64,000 nucleotides of DNA from Lumbricus rubellus (GCA_945859605.1 OX243814.1:34355999-34419998); one strand, 5' to 3'. Positions 1-11,479 are shown, counted from the first letter of the stretch. Notes: generated by a model from the sequence alone, not told the origin. A program made the numbers and translations.

Positions 1-230
1 CGCTATCTGTCTCTATCTCTGTCTGTCTGTATGTCGCTATCTGTCTGTCTCTCTGTCTTTCTCTCTGTCTTTCTCTCTCTTTCCCTCTCTTTATCTCTCT
101 GTCTCTCTCTCTATGCTTGTCTGTTTATCGATCGCTATCTACTTCTCTCTGTCTCTATCTGTTTCTCTGTCTGTCTGTCTATCTGCCTGCCTGTCTGTCT
201 GTCTGTCTGCCTGTTGGTCTTTCTCTCAAT
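1..230. repeat. CT-rich simple repeat (CTGT/CTCT)n
   Basis: Nearly pure pyrimidine with TG interruptions, built of short units such as CTGT, CTCT and TATCTGTC. Open frames across it encode only Leu/Ser/Cys/Val repeats and are an artefact of composition. It continues past the left edge of the window. Confidence 0.9.
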
Positions 231-1526
231 GGTACCTGTAAAGTGGCGTTCAGTGACATGTGGTGCCTATAAGTCACTGCAATGCAATACAACTGCAATT
301 CGATAGCAACCTTCTTACAACGCGACTCATCTGGAACTACAATGGAGCCCATGAATTTCAGCCAATCACAGCGCGAGTTTCTCTTTACCATTGAATACCA
401 AACTCTCAGTAATAGAAGGCTCTGGGCCAGCCTGGCCAGGCAATTGACGTTAGTGCGAGTCTTAAATAGGCTATTGTTATGTCCTTATTCACATTATCCG
501 TCCAGTGCACTGAATGCAGCAGGCCTAAGGCCTACGTCTTGACATTGTAGCCTATAATAGGCATATTATTGTTTCTCTTTTCTTTTAATGTTTTAATTGG
601 CGCGCAGTGCGTGGAATTCGTTCAACTGGCATTCTTTTCATGTGGAAAAACTTATCCGACTCTTCGATGGAAAACTGCATGCAGAGCTGCATGGAGTAGG
701 CCTAGGCCTATATTAACGACTTCGTATTCTGCGCCATTCTGATATTATTATTTGCTACAATTTTCCGTTCTCAATTGATTTCCGCTGTGATAATAATTCT
801 CTTATCGTCTTGTTTCCTCATCGTTCACCGTCTGATCCGTAGGGGAAAGGTTCTTAAATCACCTTCTCCGTCATCTCGTAGGCTATATATGGCATACATT
901 TTTATGAGAAGTTCTCAGATACCAGAAGCTTCCCCATATTCCAACAGGCCTATGAGAGTTGTAGAAATATACCGGTATATGATCAAACATTGATTTATGT
1001 GGACTTGGGTGCGCAATACGAACTTTGCCGTGACGTCCTAACAAAGACCAGGGGTCGAACCCTACAACCACCGACAATTCTCACCCTGCCTTGGCATTAC
1101 ATTTATATCTGTTCATTTCTGCTGTGGTAAACAATTAAAGCGTGTAAACATCAAAAAGATCGATGGGTAGCCTATACGTGAACGTTGGACTGTAGGACTA
1201 CTATGTAAGTAGGCTACAAAGGCGGGTATAGCCACATTCTGTAGATATATGCCTCAATGCCTCATCCTTCACAGCATGCATAATATTCCATATCCTGTAG
1301 TAACTTGTGATGTAGAATATATTAATTGCCGCCTTGGAGCTTTTACAGACAGCAGTCCGTAATGTTTGTGGCTGATGTTTGTGCAACGCTGATACCCTGC
1401 CTCCTTCTTCTGCCTCTCCTGCTTGTGCTCCTTCATCCACGCCATCCGTCGCTGGGGAGTCGTTTCTGCTTTATAGTGCGCCAACGACACGCACCGTCGA
1501 CCGACCGAACAACGACGACGACCGAC
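231..1526. other. No gene seen
   Basis: AT-rich sequence with several copies of the AGGCCTA motif (for example 699-707). A stretch near 1025-1087 resembles the repeated segment at 17560-17645. No splice-consistent coding sequence or recognisable protein was found on either strand. Confidence 0.5.
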
Positions 1527-1569
1527 GTATATAAGTCGTTCTCGTATATAAGTCGTTCTCGTATATAAG
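1527..1569 (+). repeat. Tandem 17-bp unit carrying TATATAAG
   Basis: A 17-bp unit (gtatataagtcgttctc) is repeated twice in full, followed by a partial third copy. Each unit contains TATATAAG, which looks like a core-promoter TATA box. No convincing gene starts just downstream, so promoter activity is only a possibility. Confidence 0.6.
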
Positions 1570-1674
1570 CCGAAGAAAACCGAATCAGCCTCCGCGGTCT
1601 TTACGGGTGATAAATTATGGTGCGCCTCTGTAGGCCACGGTGCTTCACGCAGCCGTATAATACACAGACGATTG

Positions 1675-1728
1675 GGCGGGTGGATGGATGGGTGGGCGGA
1701 TGGACGGATGGGCGGATGGGTGAATGAA
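1675..1728. repeat. GGAT/GGGT/GGCGGAT short tandem repeat
   Basis: G-rich short repeat of ggatggat, gggtgggc and ggcggatg type units. The plus strand has runs of three or more G and could in principle form a quadruplex. Confidence 0.7.
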
Positions 1729-2035
1729 GGCCAAGCTCAGTGGCGTATATAGGGAGGGCATGCGTATTGTTTTTTAGGCCCTATAGACTCTATATCGTTG
1801 TTTGAAATTTGTGGAGGAATAACATTTTATGTTTTCAGAGGCGTCTATTCCTAAAAAGAGGCAGCGCAACTTAATTGAGCCCTGCAGTGAAAAGCATAGG
1901 GAAACAGAAATGAGATACATTTTCCAACAAGGTGGTGCTCTAGCAGTCTAGCGAACAGAGCTCGAGAAACGGTGCATGAACTGAATTCTGACGAATGAAA
2001 CTCCTGACTTCATAATCCCTAAGCTATGCCCCTCC

Positions 2036-2312
2036 CCTAACAGCCCAGATCTGAATCTCATCGATCATAAAATATGAGTGATGCATGCAGGAAATGGTGT
2101 ACAAAACAAAGGTCCGTAATGCTGATGATCTTCGTAAGCAAATAATGCAAGCTTGGAACGATCTTGACCAGCGAATTATTGACTTGGTGGTGCGTGAATG
2201 GCGCAAGCGACTTCGAGCATGCGTAGAAGCTAAAGGCGGACAGTTTGACTACAAACTGAAAATCTTGTTACATTGTCTGCTATTTATCTATAATTTTCCT
2301 GAATTTAATTGA
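2036..2312 (+). pseudogene. Tc1/mariner-type transposase, C-terminal relic
   Basis: The beginning reads PNSPDLNLIDH, the signature around the third catalytic acidic residue of Tc1/mariner transposases, and then hits a stop. From 2085, in a different frame, the text VYKTKVRNADDLRKQ...AWNDLDQ...EWRKRL matches the usual C-terminal tail of this family, so at least one frameshift separates the two parts. The catalytic N-terminal two thirds were not found upstream. This is a dead fragment; the original element's inverted repeats could not be located. Confidence 0.75.
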
Positions 2313-3520
2313 CATTGTTTGAATATTTCTAAAATTATAGCAATTTTTCCAGGGGCTTTTGTTTTTTATGCCTCACGGTGTATATAACTATATATTATAC
2401 AGGTAGACCTATGCTTTGCTATGAATAGCCTATACGTGTCCCTGGATACGCCTCTGTTTATGAGTATACAGTTATACACGTATAAGCATCGGTAGCACTT
2501 TATCCGCACTCAGCAGCAGCAGCAGCATCTGAGTATCTGCAATAAAGACATGGACATGTCATTTATTCATCTTCCCATCTTCATATTCATCGTCTTCTCC
2601 ATCATTCAATTCCAACTTCCGTTGTGGAAAAAAGAGCTTCCGTTGAATCGAGAGAGACAGAGAGCAGTATTATGCCAGTATATAGCACCTGCGATCAAAA
2701 CCAGACGATATGGTATTATGTATTGATTTATGAAGCGCTAGCACAATATAGTGGGCAAGCATCAAAGTATACCAGTCGATGGACTCGATGCCCCGCTGAA
2801 CAATAGTAGGCCTATGTAGATGCATGGTGCAACTGCACGTATGCCCTCAATTAAAAAACTTATTAAACTTTGTATGCCAGACCTATGCACAATGTTGACG
2901 ATTAAAATTTCTAGCAAGAACTTGAAATAAATACAAAGCATGCAGGCAATTAGGAACGTGGATATTTTTCTTATAAGCTTAAGTTTCTAAATATAAATTT
3001 CTCAGTTTTACTTAATTTGTCATCAGCATCATTAGAAATTTGCGAAGAAATTAGCAAGAAACCAAGAAGTAGAAATAGAAAAAACATGGGCGTCACTTTT
3101 CCCGGAGTGTGGGGGGGGGGGTGGAGGTGGGGGCCGGGGGGGTAAGTACGGAGTACCCGTTGTTGCCCATAGACGCTCAAACATACTTATTTACAAATGG
3201 TTTCAGATGACTGCAGATTGATTGGTAGGATATACTTAGAAAATGCTTTATGAATAGGCCTAATTCATGAATAATTGCATAGGCTAAATGTCTCTAAGGA
3301 TCATCAGTGCAATGAGGCAGGTTAAGCTGGTGCGATAAGATGAATTAATGGATGATAAAGTAAGAGGTCAATCACTAACCATTTCTTTTAGCATTATGAT
3401 CTATATATTGTAGCATGAACATTATAGGCCTACGCGTATAGGGTAGGCTTAGAGCCTTCTTGACCATAGGTTGTCTGTGTTTCTTCTGTTGTCTTGCTTG
3501 CACAGCAATGCACAATGCAC

Positions 3521-3554
<34 letters not shown>

Positions 3555-4617
3555 ACTTTAAATTTTAATAATGCATAATTATGCATAATTTTTTATGATG
3601 AAGTAGGCTATCCTATATAAATATCTATAGATATAGGATATACATGTATGTATAATTCGATCGCATTAATTCTTATACATGTAGGCCTATATTATATAGT
3701 ATACATGGCCTACAGTGCCCTACACTGTTATACACCATACATACATGTACAGCGCTTTGTTTCTTTTCACCAAACAGTCTCCTCGTATCATCAATTTTAC
3801 TTCGCCCCATTTGGCTCCGCAAGCCATGGCATCAAATTTATCAGGTGCCACCATGGAGACTAGAATAATTCTCTGACACTCTTACAAGAAATTCTCGGTG
3901 AATAATCGTGCAATTGCTTCTAGTATTTGTTTCTGAAAGACTGATGACGCAGTTCATCAATCTAAGACGCTCTTTGTGGTAGTCGTCATGCGGTTGAACT
4001 GTTGCTTGTATTTGTTTGGCTTCTCTTCGTCGTTATACGGCACATTGGGTCCGACCATAGCTCAGTAATAGAAGGCTCTGGGTCCGACCAACGACCTTGG
4101 GTCCGACCATGCGTCAATTCACAAAGACGATCCTTTCTCTCATTCCCTCTGTGTGTATTGTGTATACGGCGCTTATATTCTCTCCAGAAATCTATACGGA
4201 CCTTAAAACGTCGTGGCGTCCATTCAAACGGGGTTGTGGTGGTTGTGAAGCGCTTGTGAAGAATGTCGTCTGTGGTCAATTCATTGAAAAACGAAGAAGG
4301 TTAAGGTCACATGGTGGCGATAGAAGACGCCGTGTAAATTTACGGTTTATATTGAGATCTATTTACAGACTATTATAACCTAATTGGGGCGTGTAACTGC
4401 ATAGTGATCAACGTCTGGACTGTCAGCTGTGAGGTCGGGATTTCATATCCCAACCTGGCAGAAATTCGTTTCGGGATCTATGTTCCACATGCGCCCCATG
4501 ATAGCCAACTCAGGCCTAGTATGTTGAGTTCACTGACTTTATAGCCTACTGTCGTTTGGAAGATAATTATACATGATAGGCATGATCCGGGGGGGGGGGA
4601 CTTCAACACTCTCGATA
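2313..4617. other. No gene seen; scattered short repeats
   Basis: AT-rich non-coding DNA. It holds a G-run near 3108-3145, a (TA)n tract at about 3527-3554, and three close copies of the phrase gggtccgacca between 4046 and 4110, one following a 22-bp phrase (ctcagtaatagaaggctctg) also present at 403-424. Around 4385-4455 there is a weak tRNA-like head. Open frames at 3986-4378 overlap on both strands and show no recognisable protein. Confidence 0.5.
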
Positions 4618-4619
4618 AA

Positions 4620-4680
<61 letters not shown>

Positions 4681-4795
4681 TTATTACTATTATTACTACT
4701 ACTACTACTACTATTACTACTGTCATTGTTATTGTTGTTATTATTGTTGTTACTGCTGATGCCATTTTTTGTTATTATTATTATTATTAAACTCT
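4618..4795. repeat. (TTA)n trinucleotide microsatellite
   Basis: About 180 bp of TTA/TAT repeats with CTA, TGT and GTT interruptions. Leucine-only and isoleucine-only open frames on the two strands are artefacts. Confidence 0.95.
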
Positions 4796-5220
4796 AATAT
4801 TATTAATTTATTAGTAGAATCATGTGGTCCGGTGTGGTCATCTCTAACCGGACTCCAAGGAAATCACTGCGGCGCCATCTCGTGTTCAGTCGCTGCAGGA
4901 TCATGCTGGCACCGGTTGCTGCAGCAGAGAAGAAGAAGGATAAAGATGAGGAGGGTGAGGAGATGGTCATTATCTGAGCATAAATCGATTGGCAGAGAAT
5001 GGTGATGGCGGATGTTGATAACCGTATACGACGCAGCTTCCTCGACCGACGTCGTCTAAGAACCTCTCTACATCCTGTCCACTCAATGTAAACGACGGAG
5101 GGGAGGATTGCAGGGAAATGGGAGAGCAGGCGATAGATAATTGCCTCTGTCCATTCCAGATCTTTAACCGAAATCATGAATGGAAATCAAAATTAGACGA
5201 CGCCCCTATGGGGTGCACGG
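4796..5220. other. No gene seen
   Basis: Unique-looking sequence of moderate GC. A 124-codon minus-strand open frame spans 4803-5177 but resembles nothing known and has no splice or start context that supports it. I see no gene. Confidence 0.4.
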
Positions 5221-5333
5221 CAGGGCTTTTTTAGCGTGTAGTTGTAGCCTACACAAAATGTGCAGTTCTAAATGGATTTGTGCAGTTGTAGAAGGACTTG
5301 TGTACAGCTAAAAATTCCTTTAAAACAGCCCTG
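5221..5333. mobile_element. Small hAT-type MITE
   Basis: A 113-bp unit begins CAGGGCTTTTTTAGC and ends AAAACAGCCCTG, so the ends are inverted. It is flanked by gtgcacgg on the left and gcgcacgg on the right, an 8-bp target duplication with one mismatch, the size expected for hAT-type elements. The interior (gtgcagttctaa, gtgcagttgtagaag) recurs at 41973-42075. No coding capacity. Confidence 0.6.
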
Positions 5334-5661
5334 GCGCACGGTACCGTAGTCTAGTGGTTGTCGTGTTGGACTGTCGTGTAAAAAACGTGGCTCAGTAAAA
5401 TATCGGTTTTTTTATTGTTGGTTGCGCTGTGTTTTTGGATCGTCAAAAAACAGTGGGTGGACTCAATTAAAGTTACATTATAATTTTTTTTAAATTTGAA
5501 TTTTCTGCGGAATTTGACTTTTATTTGTATATAGGGCTTATGATATGCCTTTAAACATTGACAAGTTGATTAACAAAATTCGTATTTCTGGGAAGATATT
5601 ATAAAAAAACCTTAGCGTTTTTTTTGTCCCACCATGTATAATCCTTAACTATAAGTAGGCC
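5334..5661. other. tRNA-like promoter fragment, then no gene
   Basis: The first 50 bp (taccgtagtctagtggttg) resembles an internal RNA polymerase III A box of a tRNA-derived SINE; no B box follows at the right distance, so it is probably a truncated SINE head. The rest is AT-rich without recognisable content. Confidence 0.35.
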
Positions 5662-5724
5662 TATAATATAAGTATGTATTAATGGGACAATATTATTGTC
5701 CCATTAATACATACTTATATTATA
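5662..5724. repeat. Hairpin: two 30-bp perfect arms, 3-bp loop
   Basis: The left arm begins tataatataagtatg and ends atgggacaat; the right arm is its exact reverse complement, with only att between them. The total is 63 bp. A loop this short is unlike a microRNA precursor and suggests a cruciform-forming palindrome or a fold-back remnant. It lies about 100 bp outside the 3.1-kb transposon and is not part of it. Confidence 0.9.
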
Positions 5725-5820
5725 AATTATGAGTTATATAGGCAACCTGTGTGTATAATATATGCATAGGCATATTATATAAAAAGCATTTCATTTAATA
5801 ATGCATGTACAATTGTACAT

Positions 5821-8800
5821 TAGGGTGTGTCAATTTGAGGGGTGAAATTTAAAAAAATTGAATTTCAAAAACGCCTAGTGATGAAAATGTGCAGTTTTTC
5901 ATGCTGAACCCAAATATAACTTCAGAAACAGTTTTTATGCAGTGCTAGCTACTTCAATTCACAGTTGAAATGAGCTATAAATTGCATACAATTGATTTTA
6001 ACATACAATAGAACTGGAAAAAACTTTAGCTACTCAATGTCCTATAAAATGCCATTTGTGAAGTCAAGTTAACGGAATTGTGCAAAATCAACCAAAGACA
6101 TCATGTCCTGCTTGCTTCTGTTACGGCCCATGAGCTCTCTACTGATCATTTGACCTCTGATGTAGTGGGTCCTCCTCTCATGACTGTATACATGACTAGC
6201 AGCCTCGGTTGTCATTTTCACACACCTTTCCACAGACTGTGTGTGTGACGGCCAGTTGGGAACTACCATTGGGTTGTCTACAAGTGCCTTGATCTCTGCT
6301 GTTGTTAAGGTGCAGGTGAGAGGGGGTTCAGAGACTCCAGAGCTCCAGTCAATCAGTTGCGAGATTGTAGTCGCTTCAGTGTTGATGTTCGGTGTTCTCC
6401 TAGGTCTCACTCGGTTATCTCCAAGCTGTGTTGTCTCATCTCCTTCACCTCTGATCTTCATTATCTTCTCTGCTGCATCTCTTCTTTCCCCTTCCTTGTC
6501 ACTGCACAACATTGCTTGCAGCACACACTCACTAAAACTGTACCAAGCAGACCTCTTCACTGTAGGCATTACAATCGTTTTCACCTCATCTTTTTGTTCC
6601 TTGATCAGTTGAAGCTGGAAAACAAGATGGCTGGGTCCTTGTGTCCAGTTGCTATTTATCTTTATGTTGAACCAGTTAACAATGTATACTCCAACACAGA
6701 ACTCCACAATCATCCTCAAGTTGTTCAGATTCTTTCCTTGTAGATTGTGCTTGGATATCCAGATTCTCATGAACCTCAAAGCTGTTGTGAGCCACCTGCT
6801 GTGGGAGACAGGTCCTATCTCCAACAGAGCCAGATCCTTTGGCAAATGTCCTGTTCTAATTGCAGTAGCAATCCTGTAGCCATAGCTCTGATCTGTACTC
6901 AAGTCTTTCACTACTTCATCGCTGAGCTGAGGGAGACCAGGACCAACAGAGACTTTTGTGAAATCAGGATTGATTTCCAGGTCAGTAGCGGAATCCAACA
7001 TTTTTCCTAAGGGACCTGACCACTTGTTATTGCTTAGTGTCTTGCCATCTAGAGCAGTAATTAGGTGCCTCAGTGGCAGCTCTCCAGTGTGTAGATCACA
7101 AACAATCCACACAAGCTTCCTTTGTAGCTTCTCCTCGACATAATGCATTACTCCTCCCTCCCAACCAGTGTTTACATTACAAGAATCACCTCCAATAGCT
7201 TGAAGAGTTTTGTCTGCTCCTCTTTCTTTCAACCACTCAACCAGATTGTCAGCAATTATTCCAGCATGTGATTTCTGTTTAGTTGCCTTAGCAGGGACAA
7301 AATGCCACAGATATCTGCTTTCTGGTTCCATGCAAACTGTAATGTGCTCTTCTTTTACCAAACCTGGATACATTTTGCCATTCTCTTCTGCTTGCAACAT
7401 GACCTTGGTTTCATCACGGCGCCCATCAAAGAAAATACAACTTATGCCTTTCTGCTGAATTTCGTCTTCAAACTTTGCATCGAGTTCCTTCATGACTTTC
7501 TCCTGAGCTCTCTTTACCTTGTTGTGATCAATAACCAAAGTAGTGTCAAAGTGAGTAACGAGTCCGGCATCAATCCAGGCAGCAGTGGCAATCTCCGCTG
7601 TCTCCCTTAACCCAGTGTGGTGTCTTAGGCTAGCCAAGGCTATGTTGGTTATGTCCGTAGTATTGTATCTGGCTCTTTTCCCAATTTTCATTAAACCACC
7701 AGAAGCCTCGCCTTCATCAGGCAAGTAAGGGTTGTATTCATCACTGCAATTGTCCATCTCTGATTCATCCATCATATCTTCACACTCATCAAACTCTCTC
7801 TGCTGCAATTCATGCATAGATCTCTCTGTCATCTTCTCCTCTTGTCTGCTTTGTTTATCTCTCTCCATTCTCCTTTTTTTCTCGTCATCCAACCTTTTTG
7901 CTTGCCTTTCCTGTTGCAACAATTGCTTTCTAGTCTCTGGGAGGTCAACTGGTCCGATCTGATGAGGTCCAATGCTTCCAACTTTTTCTCTTTGACCTTT
8001 GATGAAAGCTAGCTCAATGACTGGAATCTTTTTCTCTTTACTGCAGTCACAAAATATATGCACTCCACCAACACAGGGAGAACTGCAACCCACATCAGTG
8101 CAACTCTTGATGTCACACTTACAGGTTAGAATGTCCATGAGTCTGTCAAGCTTTTCCATAAACCTATCTTTCTCCTCCAACTTCGCTCTGCCAGAGGACA
8201 CCTTGTTTCCTTGCTCCCATATGGATTTCAACTTTGCTCTGATTCTTGTATGACCGTTTATGACTGGCTCAGTGAATTTAGGATTTGCTTTGCACCACTG
8301 AGCAAGAACTCCAGTCATTAATTCGGTGACAAGTTGGTCATTGCTGTAATTCCGTCTGTCTTGGTCACTCATCTCTCTCAGGTACAACCCATATCTAATG
8401 ACGTCCCTGACAGTTGGTAATTCAGCTGTAGGAAGCTGTCTGCCTGAACCGACTAAGTGGTGTAAGTGAGTCCAAGCTAGCAATCTTGTTTTCATATTGG
8501 ACATTTTGACTATCTAAAAGGAACACACAAAGAGTGACTGTGAAAAATCTAACATGCAATAGTTGCAAGACTATTATTTTGTTGCACACATTGTACAACA
8601 GATTAATAATTAATTAATGGGTGCAAGACACTAACATACAATGTTAAACATCAAACAATAATTTTATACATAAAATTCTAATAGGCGAAAACTTAAATTA
8701 GAGCATTTTTAAATATTTCTGATAACTTCATATTAAAGCAGCTAATTTGTGTATTTTCCACGATAATTCAAGTGCAAATTGAAGTAGCTAAATCTAATTG

Positions 8801-8903
8801 CAGACAAATTTTATACTTATATTTCGACTTTTCACATGAAAATGCACCATTTTATCCCTAAGGCCTTTTAAAATATTGACCTTCAAAAAATTGACACACC
8901 CTA
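5821..8903 (-). mobile_element. Complete autonomous DNA transposon, 3,083 bp
   Basis: Both ends carry the same 16-bp terminal inverted repeat, TAGGGTGTGTCAATTT reading inward. The flanks attgtacat at 5812-5820 and 8904-8912 are a perfect 9-bp direct repeat, so the target duplication is 8-9 bp depending on where the end is placed. A perfect 14-bp subterminal inverted repeat (tagctacttcaatt at 5946-5959; complement at 8777-8790) lies further in. A single uninterrupted 811-codon gene occupies the middle on the minus strand. The TAGGG end and 8-9 bp duplication fit hAT-like elements, but P, MULE or Merlin-like types also make duplications of this size, so the superfamily is unsettled. Confidence 0.9.
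6069..8504 (-). CDS. Transposase-like protein, 811 aa, intact
   Basis: Single-exon gene starting MSNMKTRLLAW and ending FAQFR. A cysteine cluster at residues 128-154 (CKC, C, C, C, then CDC) looks like a zinc-binding domain. Residues 190-250 are a charged, probably coiled-coil segment. The second half resembles an RNase H-type transposase core: FFDGRRD around D360, GGDSCNVNTGW around D440, WIVCDLHTGELPLRH at 466-480, and HTQSVERCVK with E759 near the C terminus. I recall similar uncharacterised proteins in other invertebrates but cannot place the family. The acidic residues named are candidates for a DDE triad, by inference only. No stop or frameshift interrupts the frame, so the copy is young or active. 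The start lies close to the right-hand end of the element, which would carry the promoter. Confidence 0.85.
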   Translation of the reverse strand: MSNMKTRLLAWTHLHHLVGSGRQLPTAELPTVRDVIRYGLYLREMSDQDRRNYSNDQLVTELMTGVLAQWCKANPKFTEPVINGHTRIRAKLKSIWEQGNKVSSGRAKLEEKDRFMEKLDRLMDILTCKCDIKSCTDVGCSSPCVGGVHIFCDCSKEKKIPVIELAFIKGQREKVGSIGPHQIGPVDLPETRKQLLQQERQAKRLDDEKKRRMERDKQSRQEEKMTERSMHELQQREFDECEDMMDESEMDNCSDEYNPYLPDEGEASGGLMKIGKRARYNTTDITNIALASLRHHTGLRETAEIATAAWIDAGLVTHFDTTLVIDHNKVKRAQEKVMKELDAKFEDEIQQKGISCIFFDGRRDETKVMLQAEENGKMYPGLVKEEHITVCMEPESRYLWHFVPAKATKQKSHAGIIADNLVEWLKERGADKTLQAIGGDSCNVNTGWEGGVMHYVEEKLQRKLVWIVCDLHTGELPLRHLITALDGKTLSNNKWSGPLGKMLDSATDLEINPDFTKVSVGPGLPQLSDEVVKDLSTDQSYGYRIATAIRTGHLPKDLALLEIGPVSHSRWLTTALRFMRIWISKHNLQGKNLNNLRMIVEFCVGVYIVNWFNIKINSNWTQGPSHLVFQLQLIKEQKDEVKTIVMPTVKRSAWYSFSECVLQAMLCSDKEGERRDAAEKIMKIRGEGDETTQLGDNRVRPRRTPNINTEATTISQLIDWSSGVSEPPLTCTLTTAEIKALVDNPMVVPNWPSHTQSVERCVKMTTEAASHVYSHERRTHYIRGQMISRELMGRNRSKQDMMSLVDFAQFR

Positions 8904-8970
8904 ATTGTACATTATGTGATTATGATAAAGACTTAGTAGCCTATGAACGGTAAATATCTACATGTAGGCG

Positions 8971-9480
8971 CAGGCCCGCCGAGAGGGAGGGGCAAAGGAG
9001 GCAAATGCCCAGGGGCCCGGGGACTTTTAGGAGCTCGGAGGGGGCCCGGGCTACACTGATTAGTCTACATTCTATCATAGGAATTAAGAAACTTTCCTCC
9101 ATGACATCCGGACAATTGTCCAGCGGCACTCCAGCCGATGAAGAAAGAGCATATCCAAAATGCATTTTCAGGTCAGGAGACAAAATAGAGAACTGCTGAG
9201 ATATTAGGCTATATACACAATTTTGCTGCAGTTAAATCCACAAAATTGCTTGTTGTGATTACCATATATAGGATATATTTGAAAATCAAATTCTCAACAC
9301 TGCATATTAACATCATATGCATTATCGTATAGGGCCTAGCCTATAATTATTCAGACCAACACTTTTGTTATTTCGATTTCTTTTTATTTAAATTTGCTCA
9401 GAAAGCCTAAAGATAGTTTAGGGCCCGGCCGTGACTATGCTACTCTGCCCAAAGGCCCGGAATTTCTGTCGGCGGGCCTA
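8971..9480. mobile_element. Possible degraded MITE with AGGCCCGCCGA ends
   Basis: The left end reads caggcccgccgagag and the right end ctgtcggcgggccta, an inverted repeat of about 11 bp. The adjacent interior is also loosely inverted (gggcccgg near both ends). Flanking duplication is poor. Short open frames inside are not recognisable. Confidence 0.35.
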
Positions 9481-10961
9481 CAGTAGGCCTTAGGCTATGT
9501 ATGCATAATTCGATCGCATTAATTCGTGAATTACTTAAGTATAAAAGACTGCTTCGAAAGATAATTTCGACATTTTCAACATATAGGCCTATCATGCTAC
9601 ATCAACAACATAGTCTAATTATAGTCGATCCTTCGATCGATAACCGAGTAGGCCTATATATCGAACTATCGACCAAGCGTATCGATCACTTAATTAAGCA
9701 ATCAGTTGAACCAATAATTAATCAATCTGTCAACAAATCGATCGCAATTCGCACATTTATTTAGCGTCCGTTCAAGAACCTTCAAAGACACCTTCGACCT
9801 CACAGCACTGACATATATTTTACGATCAGACGACTTGATGGGTCCTATAAAATAGCCTACATCGTCTGCATGCCGAGATAGATCTAATTATTGCGCTAAA
9901 TAGGATGAATGGATGAAATAAGCTAAATAAGTCAAATAGATTGGAAGACATGTTTTTTTAGTGTATATAGTTCAACATGATAAGGGCAATGCTCCGTTTA
10001 CATGGGACACGGTGACTGAGTGGTGGAAGGTTCGCCTGGTAAAGTGGAGGGCATGGATTCGATCCCATACCTTGAGATGGTTACTGCGTAGTGTGTAGCT
10101 ATGGACCTTGACTAAGTCATTCCATCGTAGTTGCCAAGCGCCATCGACCGATGCTTGGCTATTAGAGATAGGTTTAGAGGCGCCTAACAAATGGGCAATA
10201 ACAAAGATGGCGGTGCATGCATGCATGCATGCATGGTTGCAGCGAGTGTGATTTGGCGATGAACTGATCAATAGTTCGATCGATCAAGGACTCAATCATT
10301 CAGTCGGTCATGTTATGTAGATTCGTCCAATCTTATCGATCGATCAATCATTCGATAACATTAAACAATCAGAAAAAGTACACGCGTCTCTTTTATAATA
10401 TAATCCTCCTCGCTGTTGCTATTGATAGATTGGTCTGATTGGCTGCTCAGCGCTTTTGCCAGCGAAACACTACGCTCAGCGCTTACGAAATGATTCTGTC
10501 CACAGCATGGGAATATAGGCTATACAATTTATATGCGATCGGAGTGGGGTGGTAGAGTGTATAGGCTACGTCGTACATGTATATGCACTTGACTGATGAG
10601 TAGGATAAAATTGCATAGCGCATTAAGACAGTGGCAGAACTATCACAATTTTTGCAAATGGGATTTCAGTCTGATATTATTAGTCTATTATACCTGTCAG
10701 CTTAATACTGAGAAGAAAATAAATCGATTGATTGATTGATTGATTGATTGGTTAGGCCTACTGCAGACTACATGTAGTGCCACTTATGCATGGACATTCT
10801 GACAATTATATCTCTTCAAAAGAGTCTTCATGGCGCACTGTTGACGGTAAATAGGCCTACTTTTTTCCCACCAGGCCTGGGTTGGGAACGCCTCTGAGTA
10901 GAGATCCTAATGGGGTGCTATATAAATTTGTGATTGATTGATTGATCTAAGAAGCAGAATG
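9481..10961. other. No gene; SINE remnants
   Basis: About 9998-10170 resembles a diverged tRNA-derived SINE: it has ggtgactgagtggtgg (A-box-like), ggattcgatccc (B-box-like) and then gaccttgactaagtcattcc, matching the body of better copies elsewhere. At 10862-10945 there is a separate SINE/LINE-type 3' tail (gcctctgagtagagatcc, gctatataaat) ending in (TGAT)n. A further (ATTG)n tract lies at 10722-10750. No protein-coding gene was found. Confidence 0.5.
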
Positions 10962-11180
10962 GTATGGTATGGTATGGTATGGTATAGTATAGTATAGTAT
11001 AGTATAGTATAGTATAGTATAGTATAGTATAGTATAGTATAGTATAGTATAGTATAGTATAGTATAGTATAGTATAGTATAGTATAGTATAGTATAGTAT
11101 AGTATAGTATAGTATAGTATAGTATAGTATAGTATAGTATAGCAGAGCAGAGCATAGCATAGCATAGCATAGCACAACAC
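10962..11180. repeat. (AGTAT)n pentanucleotide microsatellite
   Basis: A long array of the 5-bp unit AGTAT (GGTAT at its left edge, AGCAT/AGCAG at its right). Because 5 is not a multiple of 3, all three minus-strand frames are open as Tyr/Thr/Ile/Leu repeats; they are not genes. Confidence 0.95.
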
Positions 11181-11479
11181 AGCGTAGCCTATTATAATAG
11201 CATAGTATAGTAGGCCTATAGTACAGTATAGTGTAGCAAAGCATAGCATGGTTGTATTGTATAGGCTATCATAATTATGAGAGGGATGGCTATTATTCTG
11301 ATGGCGTTATTAGTGTTCCTTCGGAGGCAGCGAGCTGCAGTCGCGATGGATCGCTTGCTATAAGTTACAAATCATCGGACTGCAGAAGCAATGCAGAGGG
11401 CGAATACGGCGACGCATAATAAACTGCGAATAGTGATCTCGACACAACTACGTCGGACGGTGGTATGCAAGGCCAACGC

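Noticed and set aside
4803..5177. 124-codon minus-strand frame as a gene
   Set aside because: No recognisable motif, no splice context, and partly low complexity; the length is not exceptional for chance.
5662..5724. MicroRNA precursor
   Set aside because: A 3-bp loop and fully paired arms do not resemble an animal pre-miRNA.
6241..8253. Multiple plus-strand frames of 60-128 codons
   Set aside because: They are antisense shadows of the 811-codon transposase-like gene.
10907..11249. Three overlapping ~90-108 codon minus-strand frames
   Set aside because: All are the AGTAT pentanucleotide repeat read in three frames.
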